Below, piece by piece: positions 10,096 through 19,237 of a stretch of 64,000 nucleotides of DNA. Below the pieces are notes generated by a model that saw nothing but the letters and a program-made list of their open reading frames with translations, was not told the DNA's origin and did no database searches. Source of the stretch: Sphingomonas citri (lineage in GTDB: Bacteria > Pseudomonadota > Alphaproteobacteria > Sphingomonadales > Sphingomonadaceae). Location of the stretch: the NCBI RefSeq assembly GCF_019429485.1, contig NZ_JAHXZN010000004.1, positions 290,254-354,253 of the forward strand. Direction: 5' to 3'. The translations under genes and the position numbers were made by a program. Numbering within the stretch: the stretch's first letter is position 1; the number at the start of each line of letters is the position of its first letter.

Positions 10096-10599
10096 TCAGC
10101 GGCCCCGCACGATATGGTAGCAGGTGAGCTCATCGCGATGGGTGCGCTCGATGGCGTGGCCCTTCTTGCGCAGGCCCGTCAGCGCCGCGCGCGTGGTGTG
10201 CGGCAGCCACCCCGTCGCTGCGATGAGGTCCGGCAGTGTCGCGCCCTCGTCGCGCTGGAGCAGCGCCACCACCGTCGACACCTTCGTGCGCGGCGTGGCG
10301 GTATCGGTGTCGCTGGCAGCGTCGCTGACCGCGGCGCCTTCGTCATCGCTGGCGTTGATGGCGGCGAGGCCTGCCGGCGTGATGAAGACACCGATGCGGC
10401 GGTCGTCATCTTGTCGCGCGATCTCGGCCGCGACACGCGTCTCCTTCTCGGCAACGAGGCCCTGGTGCAGCAGCGACGCGATGGCCTTGATCGTCCGCGC
10501 CGTGCCGGCAAGCGCGTAGGGGAGGGGAAACAGGCTGCCGCTGTCGCGCTGTGCGGCATGCGCAAGCAGGAGCGTGTGGGTGTCGGTGAGCTTGGGCAT
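10096..10599 (-). CDS. DUF3489 domain protein
   Basis: A 167-residue protein whose C-terminal 65 residues (TKVSTVVALLQRDEGATLPDLIAATGWLPHTTRAALTGLRKKGHAIER) form a winged helix-turn-helix of the DUF3489 type. The N-terminal half (LTDTHTLLLAHAAQRDSGSLFPLP) is typical of the same family. ATG 10599 follows GAGGACCCATC. It lies 2 bp upstream of the DUF2924 gene and is the first gene of the three-gene recombinase module, so it may regulate the recombinase or bind the target DNA; this is inferred from context. Confidence 0.85.
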   Translation of the reverse strand: MPKLTDTHTLLLAHAAQRDSGSLFPLPYALAGTARTIKAIASLLHQGLVAEKETRVAAEIARQDDDRRIGVFITPAGLAAINASDDEGAAVSDAASDTDTATPRTKVSTVVALLQRDEGATLPDLIAATGWLPHTTRAALTGLRKKGHAIERTHRDELTCYHIVRGR

Positions 10600-10865
10600 G
10601 ATGGGTCCTCGTTCTCGAGGAGAGCGGCGCCAGTGCCGCTCCCACCACCCGCAGCCCCGTCGATCGTGTCGGCGGGGCAGCGACCCGGCCGCACCAGCGC
10701 CTGAGTCGAGCTGTGCTGTCGCTCTGGGTGCAGGTGAAGTCCAGCGGAAGCGGTGCTGATTCACCTGCTGCTCTGGCTTCCCACGCGAGAGCTAAGGGTG
10801 CCGAAATTGAATCCTCTCGCTGATCTACCCCGGGCTAGTGCCGCCGCGACGCTATGCTAGCGGCA

Positions 10866-11177
10866 TCACGCTTCGATGTTGGTGAGCACCGCATTCAGGA
10901 GGCCAGGGAAACGCCGCTCGAACTCGTCACGACGGAGGGTGTTGATCATCTCGCGCCCGACCTGGATCGTCTTGATCAGTCCCGCGGCGCGAAGCACCTT
11001 CAAGTGATTGGACAGGGTGCTCTTGGGGATGGCGTCACACGGCGCCGCACCCGTGCAGCTCAATCGCTCGGCTGCCGCCAGCCGCGCTATCATGCTCAAG
11101 CGATTGGCATCAGCCAGCGCATGCATCGCTAGGTCGAGCGGAACGTCTTCAAGCCGTGGGTGGGTGAAGCGAGGCAT
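10866..11177 (-). CDS. ArsR family transcriptional repressor
   Basis: The 103-residue winged-helix protein has DLAMHALADANRLSMIARLAA, then the recognition helix region KSTLSNHLKVLRAAGLIKTIQVGREMINTLRRDEFERRFPGLL. It includes a cysteine pair (SCTGAAPCDAI) that could sense a metal or oxidant; this is inference. It is divergent from the SDR gene, with a perfect inverted repeat between them, so it very likely represses that SDR and itself. ATG 11177 is chosen as the start of homology. Confidence 0.88.
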   Translation of the reverse strand: MPRFTHPRLEDVPLDLAMHALADANRLSMIARLAAAERLSCTGAAPCDAIPKSTLSNHLKVLRAAGLIKTIQVGREMINTLRRDEFERRFPGLLNAVLTNIEA

Positions 11178-11208
11178 GAGGGGGATATAAGAATAATTCA
11201 CCGTTCTC

Positions 11209-11231
11209 ATAGTTCGGGAATATTGAACTAT
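11209..11231. promoter_or_regulatory. Dyad operator between arsR-like and SDR genes
   Basis: A perfect inverted repeat ATAGTTC-N9-GAACTAT lies in an AT-rich stretch between the divergent genes, 32 bp from the ArsR start and 78 bp from the SDR start. Its size suits an ArsR dimer. It probably overlaps the divergent promoters. Confidence 0.72.
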
Positions 11232-11309
11232 CACCACCGTAGCCCATCTATCCGCCAGCCGACAGCGCACGATGGTGTGATCGCGGGCAACGTTCTCGAA
11301 GGATATCCC

Positions 11310-12044
11310 ATGTCACTCCAGGGCAAAAAGGCGCTTGTCACCGGCGGGTCGCGCGGCATCGGCGCTGCGATCGCGAAGCGGCTGGCCGCCGACGGCGCGG
11401 CGGTCGCGATCACCTATGCCGGTAACAAGGCGGCGGCGGACGCCACTGTTGCCGCGATCGAAGGCGCTGGTGGAACTGCCTTCGCGTTCCAGGCAGACGC
11501 CGCCGACCCGACGTCGCAGCGCGCGGGCGTCCAGCAGGCTGCCGCGGCACTCGGCGGGCTCGACATCCTGATCCACAACGCCGGCGTCGCCGAGTTCTCC
11601 GCCATCGGTGACGATACCGACGAGACCTTCGATCGTCAGTTCGGCGTCAACGTGAAGGGATTGCATGTCGGCACGCGTGCTGCGCTGCCCCACCTGAATG
11701 ACGGCGGTCGCATCATCCTCATCGGCAGTGTTTCGGGCGAGCTCGCCTTTCCGGCGACCGCCGTCTACAGCGCGACGAAGGCGTCGGTCGCCGCGCTGGC
11801 GCGCGGCTGGGCCAAGGACCTCGCGTCGCGCAACATCCTGGTCAACACGGTACAGCCCGGACCGATCGACACCGACATGAATCCTGCCGACAGCGAGTTC
11901 GCGCAACAAATGACCTCGTTCGTGCCGCTCGGACGCTATGGCAAGGTAGAGGAGATCGCTGGCGCGGTGTCGTTCCTCGCCGGACCGGACGCAAGCTACA
12001 TCACGGGCACTGCGCTTACTATCGACGGCGGTGCAGCGGCGTAA
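11310..12044 (+). CDS. SDR family NAD(P)-dependent oxidoreductase
   Basis: A 244-residue classical short-chain dehydrogenase with TGGSRGIG (cofactor loop, residues 12-19), HNAG, the catalytic serine in IGSVSGE, YSATK (catalytic Tyr and Lys), and the C-terminal end SYITGTALTIDGG. The arginine in the TGGSRGIG motif suggests NADP(H) preference. The substrate is unknown. It is divergent from an ArsR repressor and probably controlled by the dyad between them. ATG 11310 follows GAAGGATATCCC, a good ribosome site. Confidence 0.92.
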   Translation: MSLQGKKALVTGGSRGIGAAIAKRLAADGAAVAITYAGNKAAADATVAAIEGAGGTAFAFQADAADPTSQRAGVQQAAAALGGLDILIHNAGVAEFSAIGDDTDETFDRQFGVNVKGLHVGTRAALPHLNDGGRIILIGSVSGELAFPATAVYSATKASVAALARGWAKDLASRNILVNTVQPGPIDTDMNPADSEFAQQMTSFVPLGRYGKVEEIAGAVSFLAGPDASYITGTALTIDGGAAA

Positions 12045-12464
12045 TGCCGCGGGGTGGCTCTTCCGCTTGGCGTAAGAGCCGCTTCTCGCGGAGGCGGCGT
12101 GCAGATGTTTGAGCGTACGCGGGCTTGTAGATGTGCAGGCAGCCGAGCTCGATGAGCAGGTCGCTCCCGGGGGGGGATAGCTGCCTGTCCGCTTTGGGGC
12201 GGTCGGCCGGGAAAACCGGACGATCGTTCAGAATGCAGGGAAGGGGGCTCGCACGCCTGCCGGGGGTGGATAGCTGCCCGTCCGCTATCGGATGGTCGCC
12301 CTGAGGGGCCGTAAGCGCGAGCAAGGCTAGCTTCTCGCAGTTTCCGTGGGCACTCGGTGCATACGACTGCTCCGTAACCGCCGCTTCATCGACGCGCCCT
12401 TCTCCCTTGCAAGCGAAGATGGGTCTGCCACAATGCCGGCTGACAGAGAGGGACGGGGGTCCGA
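12045..12464. other. Intergenic region with a 20-bp imperfect direct repeat
   Basis: No gene was recognised. GGATAGCTGCCTGTCCGCT (12175-12193) recurs with one change as GGATAGCTGCCCGTCCGCT (12268-12286), about 93 bp apart. Between them GTCGGCCGGGAAAACCGGAC can form a short hairpin. The unit TGTCCGCTTT resembles the edge of the dispersed repeat family described at 56096-56214. Confidence 0.5.
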
Positions 12465-14498
12465 ATGAGGGTACGTGCTGCGTTGCTGCTTGCGGCGTCG
12501 ATGATAGTTGCGGGTCCCACCTGGGCGCAGACAGAGCAGGTCCGCCGCGGCCCCGTCCCAACTTGGGCCACGCCGTCCACGCTCCTGCCGCTGCCAGCTA
12601 CCACAACCGGCCCAGTGTTCTCTCGGCGACAGGACGTTGAAGTGCACCTTAGTGAGAAGGGGCAAGCTCAGTACCTCGGCTATCGCATCAAACTCCTTGA
12701 CCCTGCCGCCTTGCAGCTTGGTAACATCTCGATCGCCTGGAACCCCGGCGCGGGAGCTCCGATCGCCCACGGAATCAAGGTTTTCCGCGACGGTCAGGTT
12801 TTCGACGTGCTCAAGGACGCAACGTTCGAGATCCTTTGACGCGAAGATCAGCTGGAGGCGGCGAAGCTGGATGGGACGCTTACGGCGGTACTCAGAGTGC
12901 CCGACCTTCGGGTCGGCGACGAGCTGGAGGTCGACATGACCGTCTTCTCCAGTGATCCGGGGCTTGGTCACAATGAGGCAGGTATTCTCATGCTGGGATC
13001 GAGCCCGGCACCCGGCCGCTACCATTTGGGGCTGAGTTGGGATCAAGGCCGTGCACCCAACATCAAGCCCTCTGCTGACATGACCGCCGCGATGGTTAAG
13101 GGCGAGCAGGCAGTCGACTTCCGGTTTGACAATCCGGCTCTTCTTTCACCGCCCAAGGACGCGCCGCCGCGGTACCAGTGGCAGCGCGCCGTGGAGTACA
13201 GCCAATTTGCCGATTGGCCGACCATATCGCGTCATTTCGCTCCGATGTTCGCCAAGGCCGCGACGTTAGCTGCCAATTCCGCCGTGAAGCGCGAAGCCGT
13301 CCGCATCGCGGCTGCGCAGTCGCGTCCACTGGACCGTGCCGCCGAGGCGTTGAAGCTTGTGCAGCAGGACGTGCGGTACATCTATGTCGGTCTGAACGGT
13401 GGCAACCTCATCCCGGCCACCGCCGATGAGACTTGGCAGCGCCGGTATGGAGACTGCAAGGGCAAGACCGTCCTGCTCTTGGCGCTGCTGTCGGAGATGG
13501 GCATCGACGCAGAGCCTGTGCTGGTCAACTCGGGCGGCAATGACGACGGCTTCGACCAGCGACTGGCGCTACCGCAGCTGTTCGATCACGTGCTCGTCCG
13601 CGCGCGCATCGATGGCAAGACCTACTGGCTGGACGGGACGCTTCCTTCGGTGGCGGTGCCCAACCCTCAACTCGTCTACTCTGCGAGTTGGGTTTTGCCG
13701 CTAACCTCTAAAGGCAACACCCTCGAGAAGCTGCAGTGGCGGCCAGCGACCACGCCCGACGAGATCAACCTGTTCGAGATCGATGCGCGTGCCGGCTTCG
13801 ACAAGCCGGCAAGGATCGTGTCGACCGAAATCCTGCATGGCTTGAAAGGTTTGCAGAAGCAGATGCAGTTCGCGCCAGTCACTGCTGCACAGCTGCTCGA
13901 CTTCTTCCGCCAGAACGCGATCGGCGACACGTTCCAGTCGGTCGACGACGTCAAATGGCGCTACGATCAGGCGGCGGGGGCGAGCGTTCTGACGATCAGC
14001 GGCACGGGCACCTTCGACTGGTCTGACGACGGCGCGAGCGGGAAATCACTGGCCCTGCCGGGCGGCGGGTTTAGCCCGCCGGAGCGGCGGGTTCGTGCGT
14101 CCGACCAGAACCAGGACGCACCGTTCTACACCAAGCCGGACTACACCTGCTTCGTGACCACCGTGCGGGTGCCGACCTCTACGCAGGCGAGACATTGGTC
14201 GTCGAAGAGCAGCTTCGACACTCGCATGTTCGGGCGCGCCTATCACCGCGCCTGGGAAATGCGGGACGGAGCGATCCGCATGATCCGTGCATCGCGCATC
14301 GAACAGCCCGAGATCGATATCCCGGCGGCACAGCGCGACAACGGCCGCATTGCCGCCTTCGACAACAGCATGGGCTGGATTTCCTACGATCCTGCGGGGA
14401 AGAAGACGTCGATCGGCAACGGCGAGACCGTGCCGACGACGTACGACTTCGATTGGACTGGAACCGATGTTCCATGCAGAGCCGCTGACCCTCGTTAG
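12465..14498 (+). pseudogene. DUF3857/transglutaminase-like secreted protein, broken by one in-frame stop
   Basis: The reading frame starts with a signal peptide (MRVRAALLLAASMIVAGPTWAQ), then DUF3857-type sequence, stops at TGA 12837-12839 after FEIL, and resumes in the same frame with REDQLEAAKLDGTLTAVLRVPDLRVGDELEV, which is the normal continuation of this family. The downstream part carries the transglutaminase-like core with the cysteine in RRYGDCKGKTVLLLALLSEMGIDAEPVLVNS and a later histidine in LFDHVLVRARI. One CGA-to-TGA change would explain the break. The downstream half (from 12897) could be translated separately but would lack a signal peptide. Total length would be about 677 residues. 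Confidence 0.85.
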
Positions 14499-14643
14499 AT
14501 GTACGACAATCCGAGAAAACGACGAGGTCCCGAACCCGACATTCAGCACGCGTGTAGCGATGCGACCGGCACATAGCCGCACCCAGCCGCTTCAAAGCGA
14601 ACATGCGGCTTTTCTCCCAAACGAGCACAAGCCGAGCGCTCTG

Positions 14644-14732
14644 CAGAACGCCCACGCGGCTCGGCTACCGGGATGAACGAGCGGCTGAAGTTGAGAGGCG
14701 AGCAGAAGCCGTCGAGTGACCGGTTCTGGATT
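14644..14732 (+). repeat. Dispersed repeat, degenerate copy D
   Basis: It aligns with the right two thirds of the 119-bp repeat family (copies at 30488, 37200, 56096): CAGAACGCCCACGCGGCT, then GATGAACGAGCG, AGTTGAGAGGCG and CGAGTGACCGGTTCTGG in the same order and spacing. It lies between the DUF3857 pseudogene and the lipoprotein gene. The rest of 14499-14938 shows no gene. Confidence 0.6.
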
Positions 14733-14938
14733 CCTCGCCACGAGGGGGCAGAGGCGGCTGGCGCCATTCGCAGGCGGACGAAAGGTTCTTGCGGAGTCCC
14801 CATTGCGGACGTGCGTTCATCCGCTACGACGAGAACATGGGTGTCGTGTCATCGAAAGCGCGCTCTTCCCGCGTAGCTGGCAGTGCCAGAAGGTTCTGGT
14901 TTGCCCGCGTGCAAGCTAAAGCTCCGGGTGCCTCAAGT

Positions 14939-15547
14939 TTGAAACGCAGGCAGACGCTCGCTATATTGATTCTGCCTTGGTTGCTTTCGGGATGTTTCGC
15001 GAAAGTATCGATCACCACCAAGGTTACCCTCAGGATTTTGGATGGAAAAACGGTTAGATCATCAAGTGCGGTCTGGAAGGCTTCATATACAGACATGGAG
15101 TGGCTACCGGGCAACGCGTATGATGTTCACATCGAAGGATTGCCCGTTGAAGTAGCGATTTCGAGCGGGAGGGCTTTGTTTTTGCCAGCGGTGCTCCCAC
15201 AGGGCTTCCCCAATCGTAACGCGGCTGGTCTGGCCGATATGTCCTTTCCTTACGCGTCGCCATATCCGGGTCGAATAGCCCGACTACGCCGTTTGACAAA
15301 GCGCGTTGGCGCGAAGGCACTTGTTAAGTGTGAAGGCTACATCCGCTCAGGGTTTTTCCCGCCAGCTGCTCAGCCTGATTGTATGAAGATATACATTTCG
15401 ATAGGGCGATCCGCGGATTTCACGAGGCCGCTTGAACCCACCGGACGGGACTGCGACGTTCGGGTGATTTCGGTTGAGATCGAAATCGTGGACGAAAGTG
15501 TATCTGTGCCCGTCGACAAGGTCCTGATTTTTCCCACTTCGACTTGA
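14939..15547 (+). CDS. Predicted lipoprotein, orphan
   Basis: The product (about 202 residues from TTG 14939) starts KRRQTLAILILPWLLSGCFAKV, a lipoprotein signal with lipobox LLSGC, so it is probably anchored in the envelope. The rest is beta-rich with cysteines at VKCEGYI, QPDCMKI and GRDCDVR. I recognise no family. The start is uncertain: the frame is open to 14789 but residues before the signal look non-coding, and no strong ribosome site is visible. Codon use is clearly less GC-rich than its neighbours, suggesting transfer. Confidence 0.6.
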   Translation: MKRRQTLAILILPWLLSGCFAKVSITTKVTLRILDGKTVRSSSAVWKASYTDMEWLPGNAYDVHIEGLPVEVAISSGRALFLPAVLPQGFPNRNAAGLADMSFPYASPYPGRIARLRRLTKRVGAKALVKCEGYIRSGFFPPAAQPDCMKIYISIGRSADFTRPLEPTGRDCDVRVISVEIEIVDESVSVPVDKVLIFPTST

Positions 15548-15665
15548 AGTTGCGGGTTCAAGTTGCGATTGGCCTGCATCGACCTGACCTGCAGAGAACC
15601 GGTTGATTGATAGAACGTCACTGCAGAACACCGGGCGAAAGCGGTCAGGCCGCTAGTCACCCGAT

Positions 15666-15914
15666 CTACTTGCCTCCGATTGGCCCGATCCAGTCTGGTG
15701 ATCCACCTTTGACCGGGCTGGCGGCCGTATCGATCTGCTGCCATTCAGCCTTTGTGTGGCAGACACGGCGTTGCATGCGCGAGCCGCTCCGCCCCTCGCT
15801 TCGGCAGATCGGCCGTTCCTTGATCAAAGGGTCTGCGGCTTTGTCCTGCGCGCCGCCTTGATCGGCTTGCAGAGCAAGCGCCAAAGCGGAAAGGAGCAGC
15901 GTACCTACGGTCAT
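15666..15914 (-). CDS. Small secreted protein with CR..-..VC-TKAEW motif
   Basis: An 82-residue product with a signal peptide (MTVGTLLLSALALALQADQGGAQ) and the segment ICRSEGRSGSRMQRRVCHTKAEWQQ. This C-R-x(5-8)-G-S-R-x(4)-V-C-x-T-K-A-E-W pattern is widespread in short exported proteins of sphingomonads, with two cysteines that could form a disulfide. The function is unknown. It stands alone between two unrelated units. Confidence 0.7.
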   Translation of the reverse strand: MTVGTLLLSALALALQADQGGAQDKAADPLIKERPICRSEGRSGSRMQRRVCHTKAEWQQIDTAASPVKGGSPDWIGPIGGK

Positions 15915-16216
15915 CTAATTTCCTTTTGCCTTTTCGATGACATCGCTCCTGGCGAGAGACGAAGGCAAGCGAACTTGCAACCATACTGGACCCAGGATCT
16001 GAAAGATGCAGTGTCTAGCCTATGTGCGACCAACGGGCCGCTCCGGCACTCGCAGCCGAGCGGCATCTGCCGCCGCTGAGCGCACTGCAGCCGTCCGGCC
16101 GTGATCCTCATAAACCAAGCCGTTCACACGCCTTAGCTTGGCGCCCAGAAGAGTTCCCTGCTATGGATCATCTTAGCCGTGATCGCCGGCGTGCTGTCGC
16201 GCGGGATCGCGAGGGG
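15915..16216. other. Intergenic region without recognised features
   Basis: Short open frames exist on both strands but none has a recognisable domain, signal peptide or ribosome site. No repeat or hairpin was seen. Confidence 0.4.
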
Positions 16217-16500
16217 CTAACGGCTGAAGCTCTTCACCTCGTCCTTGGTGAGAAGGCCGTCCGAGTTCTTGTCCATTCCGCGAAAGCCAGGAGCGATCAT
16301 GCCCTCGCGCATCTTGGCTCGATCCGCCGGTTTGATCTTCCTCTGCGCCTCGGCATCGCCTGCGATCATCGCATCGATTCGGCGGTCAAACTCGGCGGTA
16401 AACTCGTCATCTTTATCTCTCGGCCGGAGCGCGGCTCAGGATTGGCCGCCTGAGCCTCTGCGGCTTGCAGCGACACGAGTAGCAGCACAGCGCTCAGCAT
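16217..16500 (-). pseudogene. EF-hand protein, frameshifted
   Basis: ATG 16500 follows CTGAGGAGAGTGAGC, an excellent ribosome site, and starts a signal peptide MLSAVLLLVSLQAAEAQAANPEPR. Reading then slips out of frame; a second frame encodes DKDDEFTAEFDRRIDAMI and ends with a canonical EF-hand loop DKNSDGLLTKDEVKSFSR before TAG 16217. Start and stop are out of phase by a single nucleotide, so one indel near 16420-16440 breaks the gene. Intact homologues are small periplasmic calcium-binding proteins of about 95 residues. Too short to be seen as a single open frame. Confidence 0.7.
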
Positions 16501-16644
16501 GCTCACTCTCCTCAGCCTTCATCGGCTATGCTCAGCACCTTCTCTATCGGGCAGTGAACCTGCATGAAGGCGTGTGGCGTTGTTCGTGCCAGCGGTGTTC
16601 GCTTGGCCTTGCCGCAGCGCCATTAACCCCGCAAAGTCAGCGAG

Positions 16645-17850
16645 ATGCTCGGCACGACGGTCCTGCTCGCAGCGCGCTCGATCCGGCGACATGCGCTCCG
16701 GTCCTTTCTGACTGTGCTCGGCATCGTCATTGGTGTCGCGGCGGTCGTAACGATGGTCACGCTCGGTGACGCGACATCAGCATCCGTGCAGAAGCAGATT
16801 GCCAATCTCGGCACGAACCTGCTCCACGTCCATCCAGGGCAAGCGATCCGGCGCGGCGGCGGTGGGCCACCTCCGGCCAGCTTCGATCCCGACGACGTCG
16901 TCGCCATAGAGCGACAGGTCAGTGGCGTCACCGGCGTGGCACCGCAGGCGCAGGCCACCTCAGCGGTCTACTACGAGGGCAACAACTGGTCGACGAGCAT
17001 CTTCGGCATGGACGCGACCTACTTCGTCATTCAGCCGTGGCCGCTGAAGGCGGGGCGGGTGTTCACGCCGGCGGAGGAGAGTGCGGGTAAGGCCGTGTGC
17101 GTGATCGGCAGCACCGTCAGCAAGAATCTGTTCAAGGAGCTGGATCCGATCGGCCGACGCTTCCGCGCAGGACCGGTCAGCTGCGAGGTCATCGGCCTGT
17201 TCACCACTAAGGGGCAGGGGCAGTTCGGCGACCAAGACGATCTGGTGATCATGCCGATCAAGACCGTGGCGCGTCGCGTCCTCGGCACTAGGGACATCAA
17301 GGCGCTGCTGGTTGGTGTGGATCCGGCCTATGACACCGAGCAGATCAAGGCGTCGCTCACCGGCCTGCTGCGCGAACGCCGGCATGTGGAAGCGGGCGAG
17401 GACGACGACTTCCTCATCATCGACACGCGCCAGATCTCCGAGACGCTGTCCGGTACCACCGCCGCTCTCACTCGCATCGTCGCTGCCGTCGCGGCGATCA
17501 GCCTGGTGGTGGGCGGCATCGGTATTATGAACGTCATGCTGGTCGCCGTGACCGAGCGCACGCGCGAGATCGGCGTCCGGCTCGCGATCGGCGCCGTCGC
17601 CCGCGAGGTGCTGCTGCAATTCCTTGTCGAGGCGGTGACGCTCTCATGTCTCGGCGGGCTCGTCGGCCTGCTGCTCGCGCAGGTAGCCATCGCCGGGCTT
17701 TCCCGGCTCATGTCACTGGATTGGTCGTTCAACCCGGCAATCAACGCGCTCGCATTCGGCTTCTCGGCCATCATCGGGATCGCCTTCGGCTTCGTGCCTG
17801 CTCGTCTGGCGGCGGGACTGGACCCTATCGATGCACTTCGCCACGAGTAG
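16645..17850 (+). CDS. MacB-type ABC transporter permease, orphan
   Basis: The 401-residue protein has an N-terminal membrane helix (SFLTVLGIVIGVAAVVTMVTLG), a large periplasmic MacB_PCD domain (about 45-250) and a C-terminal FtsX domain with three helices including VVGGIGIMNVMLVAVTERTREIGVRLAIGA, the diagnostic motif. MacB-type permeases work with an ATPase and a periplasmic adaptor (MacA) in efflux of peptides, toxins or lipoproteins. Neither partner is near: the neighbours are a broken EF-hand gene and an esterase. It may be an island remnant or pair with a distant ATPase. Confidence 0.9.
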   Translation: MLGTTVLLAARSIRRHALRSFLTVLGIVIGVAAVVTMVTLGDATSASVQKQIANLGTNLLHVHPGQAIRRGGGGPPPASFDPDDVVAIERQVSGVTGVAPQAQATSAVYYEGNNWSTSIFGMDATYFVIQPWPLKAGRVFTPAEESAGKAVCVIGSTVSKNLFKELDPIGRRFRAGPVSCEVIGLFTTKGQGQFGDQDDLVIMPIKTVARRVLGTRDIKALLVGVDPAYDTEQIKASLTGLLRERRHVEAGEDDDFLIIDTRQISETLSGTTAALTRIVAAVAAISLVVGGIGIMNVMLVAVTERTREIGVRLAIGAVAREVLLQFLVEAVTLSCLGGLVGLLLAQVAIAGLSRLMSLDWSFNPAINALAFGFSAIIGIAFGFVPARLAAGLDPIDALRHE

Positions 17851-17894
17851 TGCAGCGAAGCCGCGCCGAGTGTCACCCGCGCTAGGAGGTAACT

Positions 17895-18902
17895 GTGCCG
17901 AGCCTACATCGTCTCCTCAGCGCTGCCCTTGTTGTCAGCGCCGCGGCGAGTGTGAGCGCATGGGCTGAGCAGGTTGCAAGCGCACCTGCCACTACACCGC
18001 TCCCCAGGAACGAACACGAGGGCAAGTGGCTGGCGCCGAGCGGCGGCGAGCAAGTGCCGCTCTGGCCAGCGAACGTCAGCCTGGCCAAGCCCGACAGCGG
18101 TGACCGGCCGGAGGGACTGGGCAACGGCACTGGGCTGGTCGCCGGCAAGATGTGGCATTGGGCCAGCTATGTGACGCGTCCGACAATGACCGTCTATCGG
18201 CCGAAAGGGACCGGCACGCGGGCAGCCATGCTCGTCCTGCCGGGCGGCGGCTTCGAGGTCCTGGCCATGGACCTGGAGGGCACCGAGATTTGTGACTGGG
18301 TCGTGCGACAAGGCATGGTCTGCGCGGTTCTCAAGTACCGCGTACCCCAGGTTTGGCCCCGCGAGAACGGTCGGCAGGAGCGACCCAAGGTGTTGCTGGG
18401 CCTGGAAGACGCGCAGCGCGCTATGGGGCTGCTTCGGCAGAATGCCACTTCGTACGGGATTGATCCGCGCAAGGTGGGTGTGATCGGCTTCTCCGCTGGC
18501 GCGTACCTTGCTGCGAACATGAGCAACACCGAGGAGAGGACCTACCCCCTCGCTGACGCGGCGGACCGACAGTCACCACGTCCGGATTACGCCGTGGTCG
18601 CTTACACCGCGCGCATGCTTGACGACAGCAAAGGGAAGAACAGCCTCGAGCTCCGACCCTGGGTCACGATCAGCCCCAAAGCCCCACCCACGCTGATCCT
18701 GCACGCCATGAACGATCCGATGGACAAGGTCAGACAGCCGCTCGCTTATGCGTTGGCGCTCAGCGACGCAGGCGTTCCGGTCGATATGCGGATCTACGCC
18801 AGGGGCGGCCACGCTTTCGGGATGAGACCGACCGTCGACCCGATCTCAAGAGAGTGGCCTGGACAAGTCAAGCAGTGGCTACGGAATCTCGGCGTCCTCT
18901 AG
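17895..18902 (+). CDS. Secreted alpha/beta hydrolase (acetylxylan esterase-like)
   Basis: The 335-residue product has a signal peptide (LLSAALVVSAAASVSAWAEQ), the oxyanion segment VLPGGGFEVLAMDLEG, the nucleophile elbow GFSAGAYLA, an aspartate in NDPMDKV and the histidine in GGHAFGM, a complete catalytic triad. This pattern fits esterases of the BD-FAE/acetylxylan esterase group, which remove acyl groups from plant polysaccharides. GTG 17895 is supported by AGGAGGT four bases upstream. It follows the orphan permease by 44 bp. Confidence 0.85.
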   Translation: MPSLHRLLSAALVVSAAASVSAWAEQVASAPATTPLPRNEHEGKWLAPSGGEQVPLWPANVSLAKPDSGDRPEGLGNGTGLVAGKMWHWASYVTRPTMTVYRPKGTGTRAAMLVLPGGGFEVLAMDLEGTEICDWVVRQGMVCAVLKYRVPQVWPRENGRQERPKVLLGLEDAQRAMGLLRQNATSYGIDPRKVGVIGFSAGAYLAANMSNTEERTYPLADAADRQSPRPDYAVVAYTARMLDDSKGKNSLELRPWVTISPKAPPTLILHAMNDPMDKVRQPLAYALALSDAGVPVDMRIYARGGHAFGMRPTVDPISREWPGQVKQWLRNLGVL

Positions 18903-19237
18903 AAACCCACGATGCGTGCGCAGGCGGCGTGGGGCGCCCGCTGCTCTCATTCAAGGCTTTCAGATTGTATCTTCTGAGGCCTACGGGCGGCGTGACGCAC
19001 TAGATGAACCAGTGACCGGAATCAGGCGGCGCCTTCGACGGTGCGAGTGTCCGCTGTTGAGTCCTGCCCGCCAAACAGGCACTGTTGTGCGTTCGAAAAG
19101 ACTGTCCTAAACGCGGATCGCTGCGAAAAACGACGGTGTGGTTGCGACCACCCTCGCGCACACGCCGGTCAACCACCGGCCAGCGGCTCCACTGATGTCG
19201 ATGCGGGTACGCCCGCGGGACCAAGGAGCGCGTACAC
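18903..19237. other. Intergenic region without recognised features
   Basis: No gene, RNA or repeat was recognised between the esterase and the flavin monooxygenase. It probably contains the promoter of the latter. Confidence 0.4.

Noticed and set aside
10600..10865. Second attachment-site copy of the tRNA-Ser 3' end closing an island
   Set aside because: I looked for the T-arm/acceptor sequence here and further right and saw no repeat, so island ends cannot be drawn.
14543..14803. An 86-residue open frame opposite repeat copy D
   Set aside because: It is a translation of the dispersed repeat, without a ribosome site or domain.
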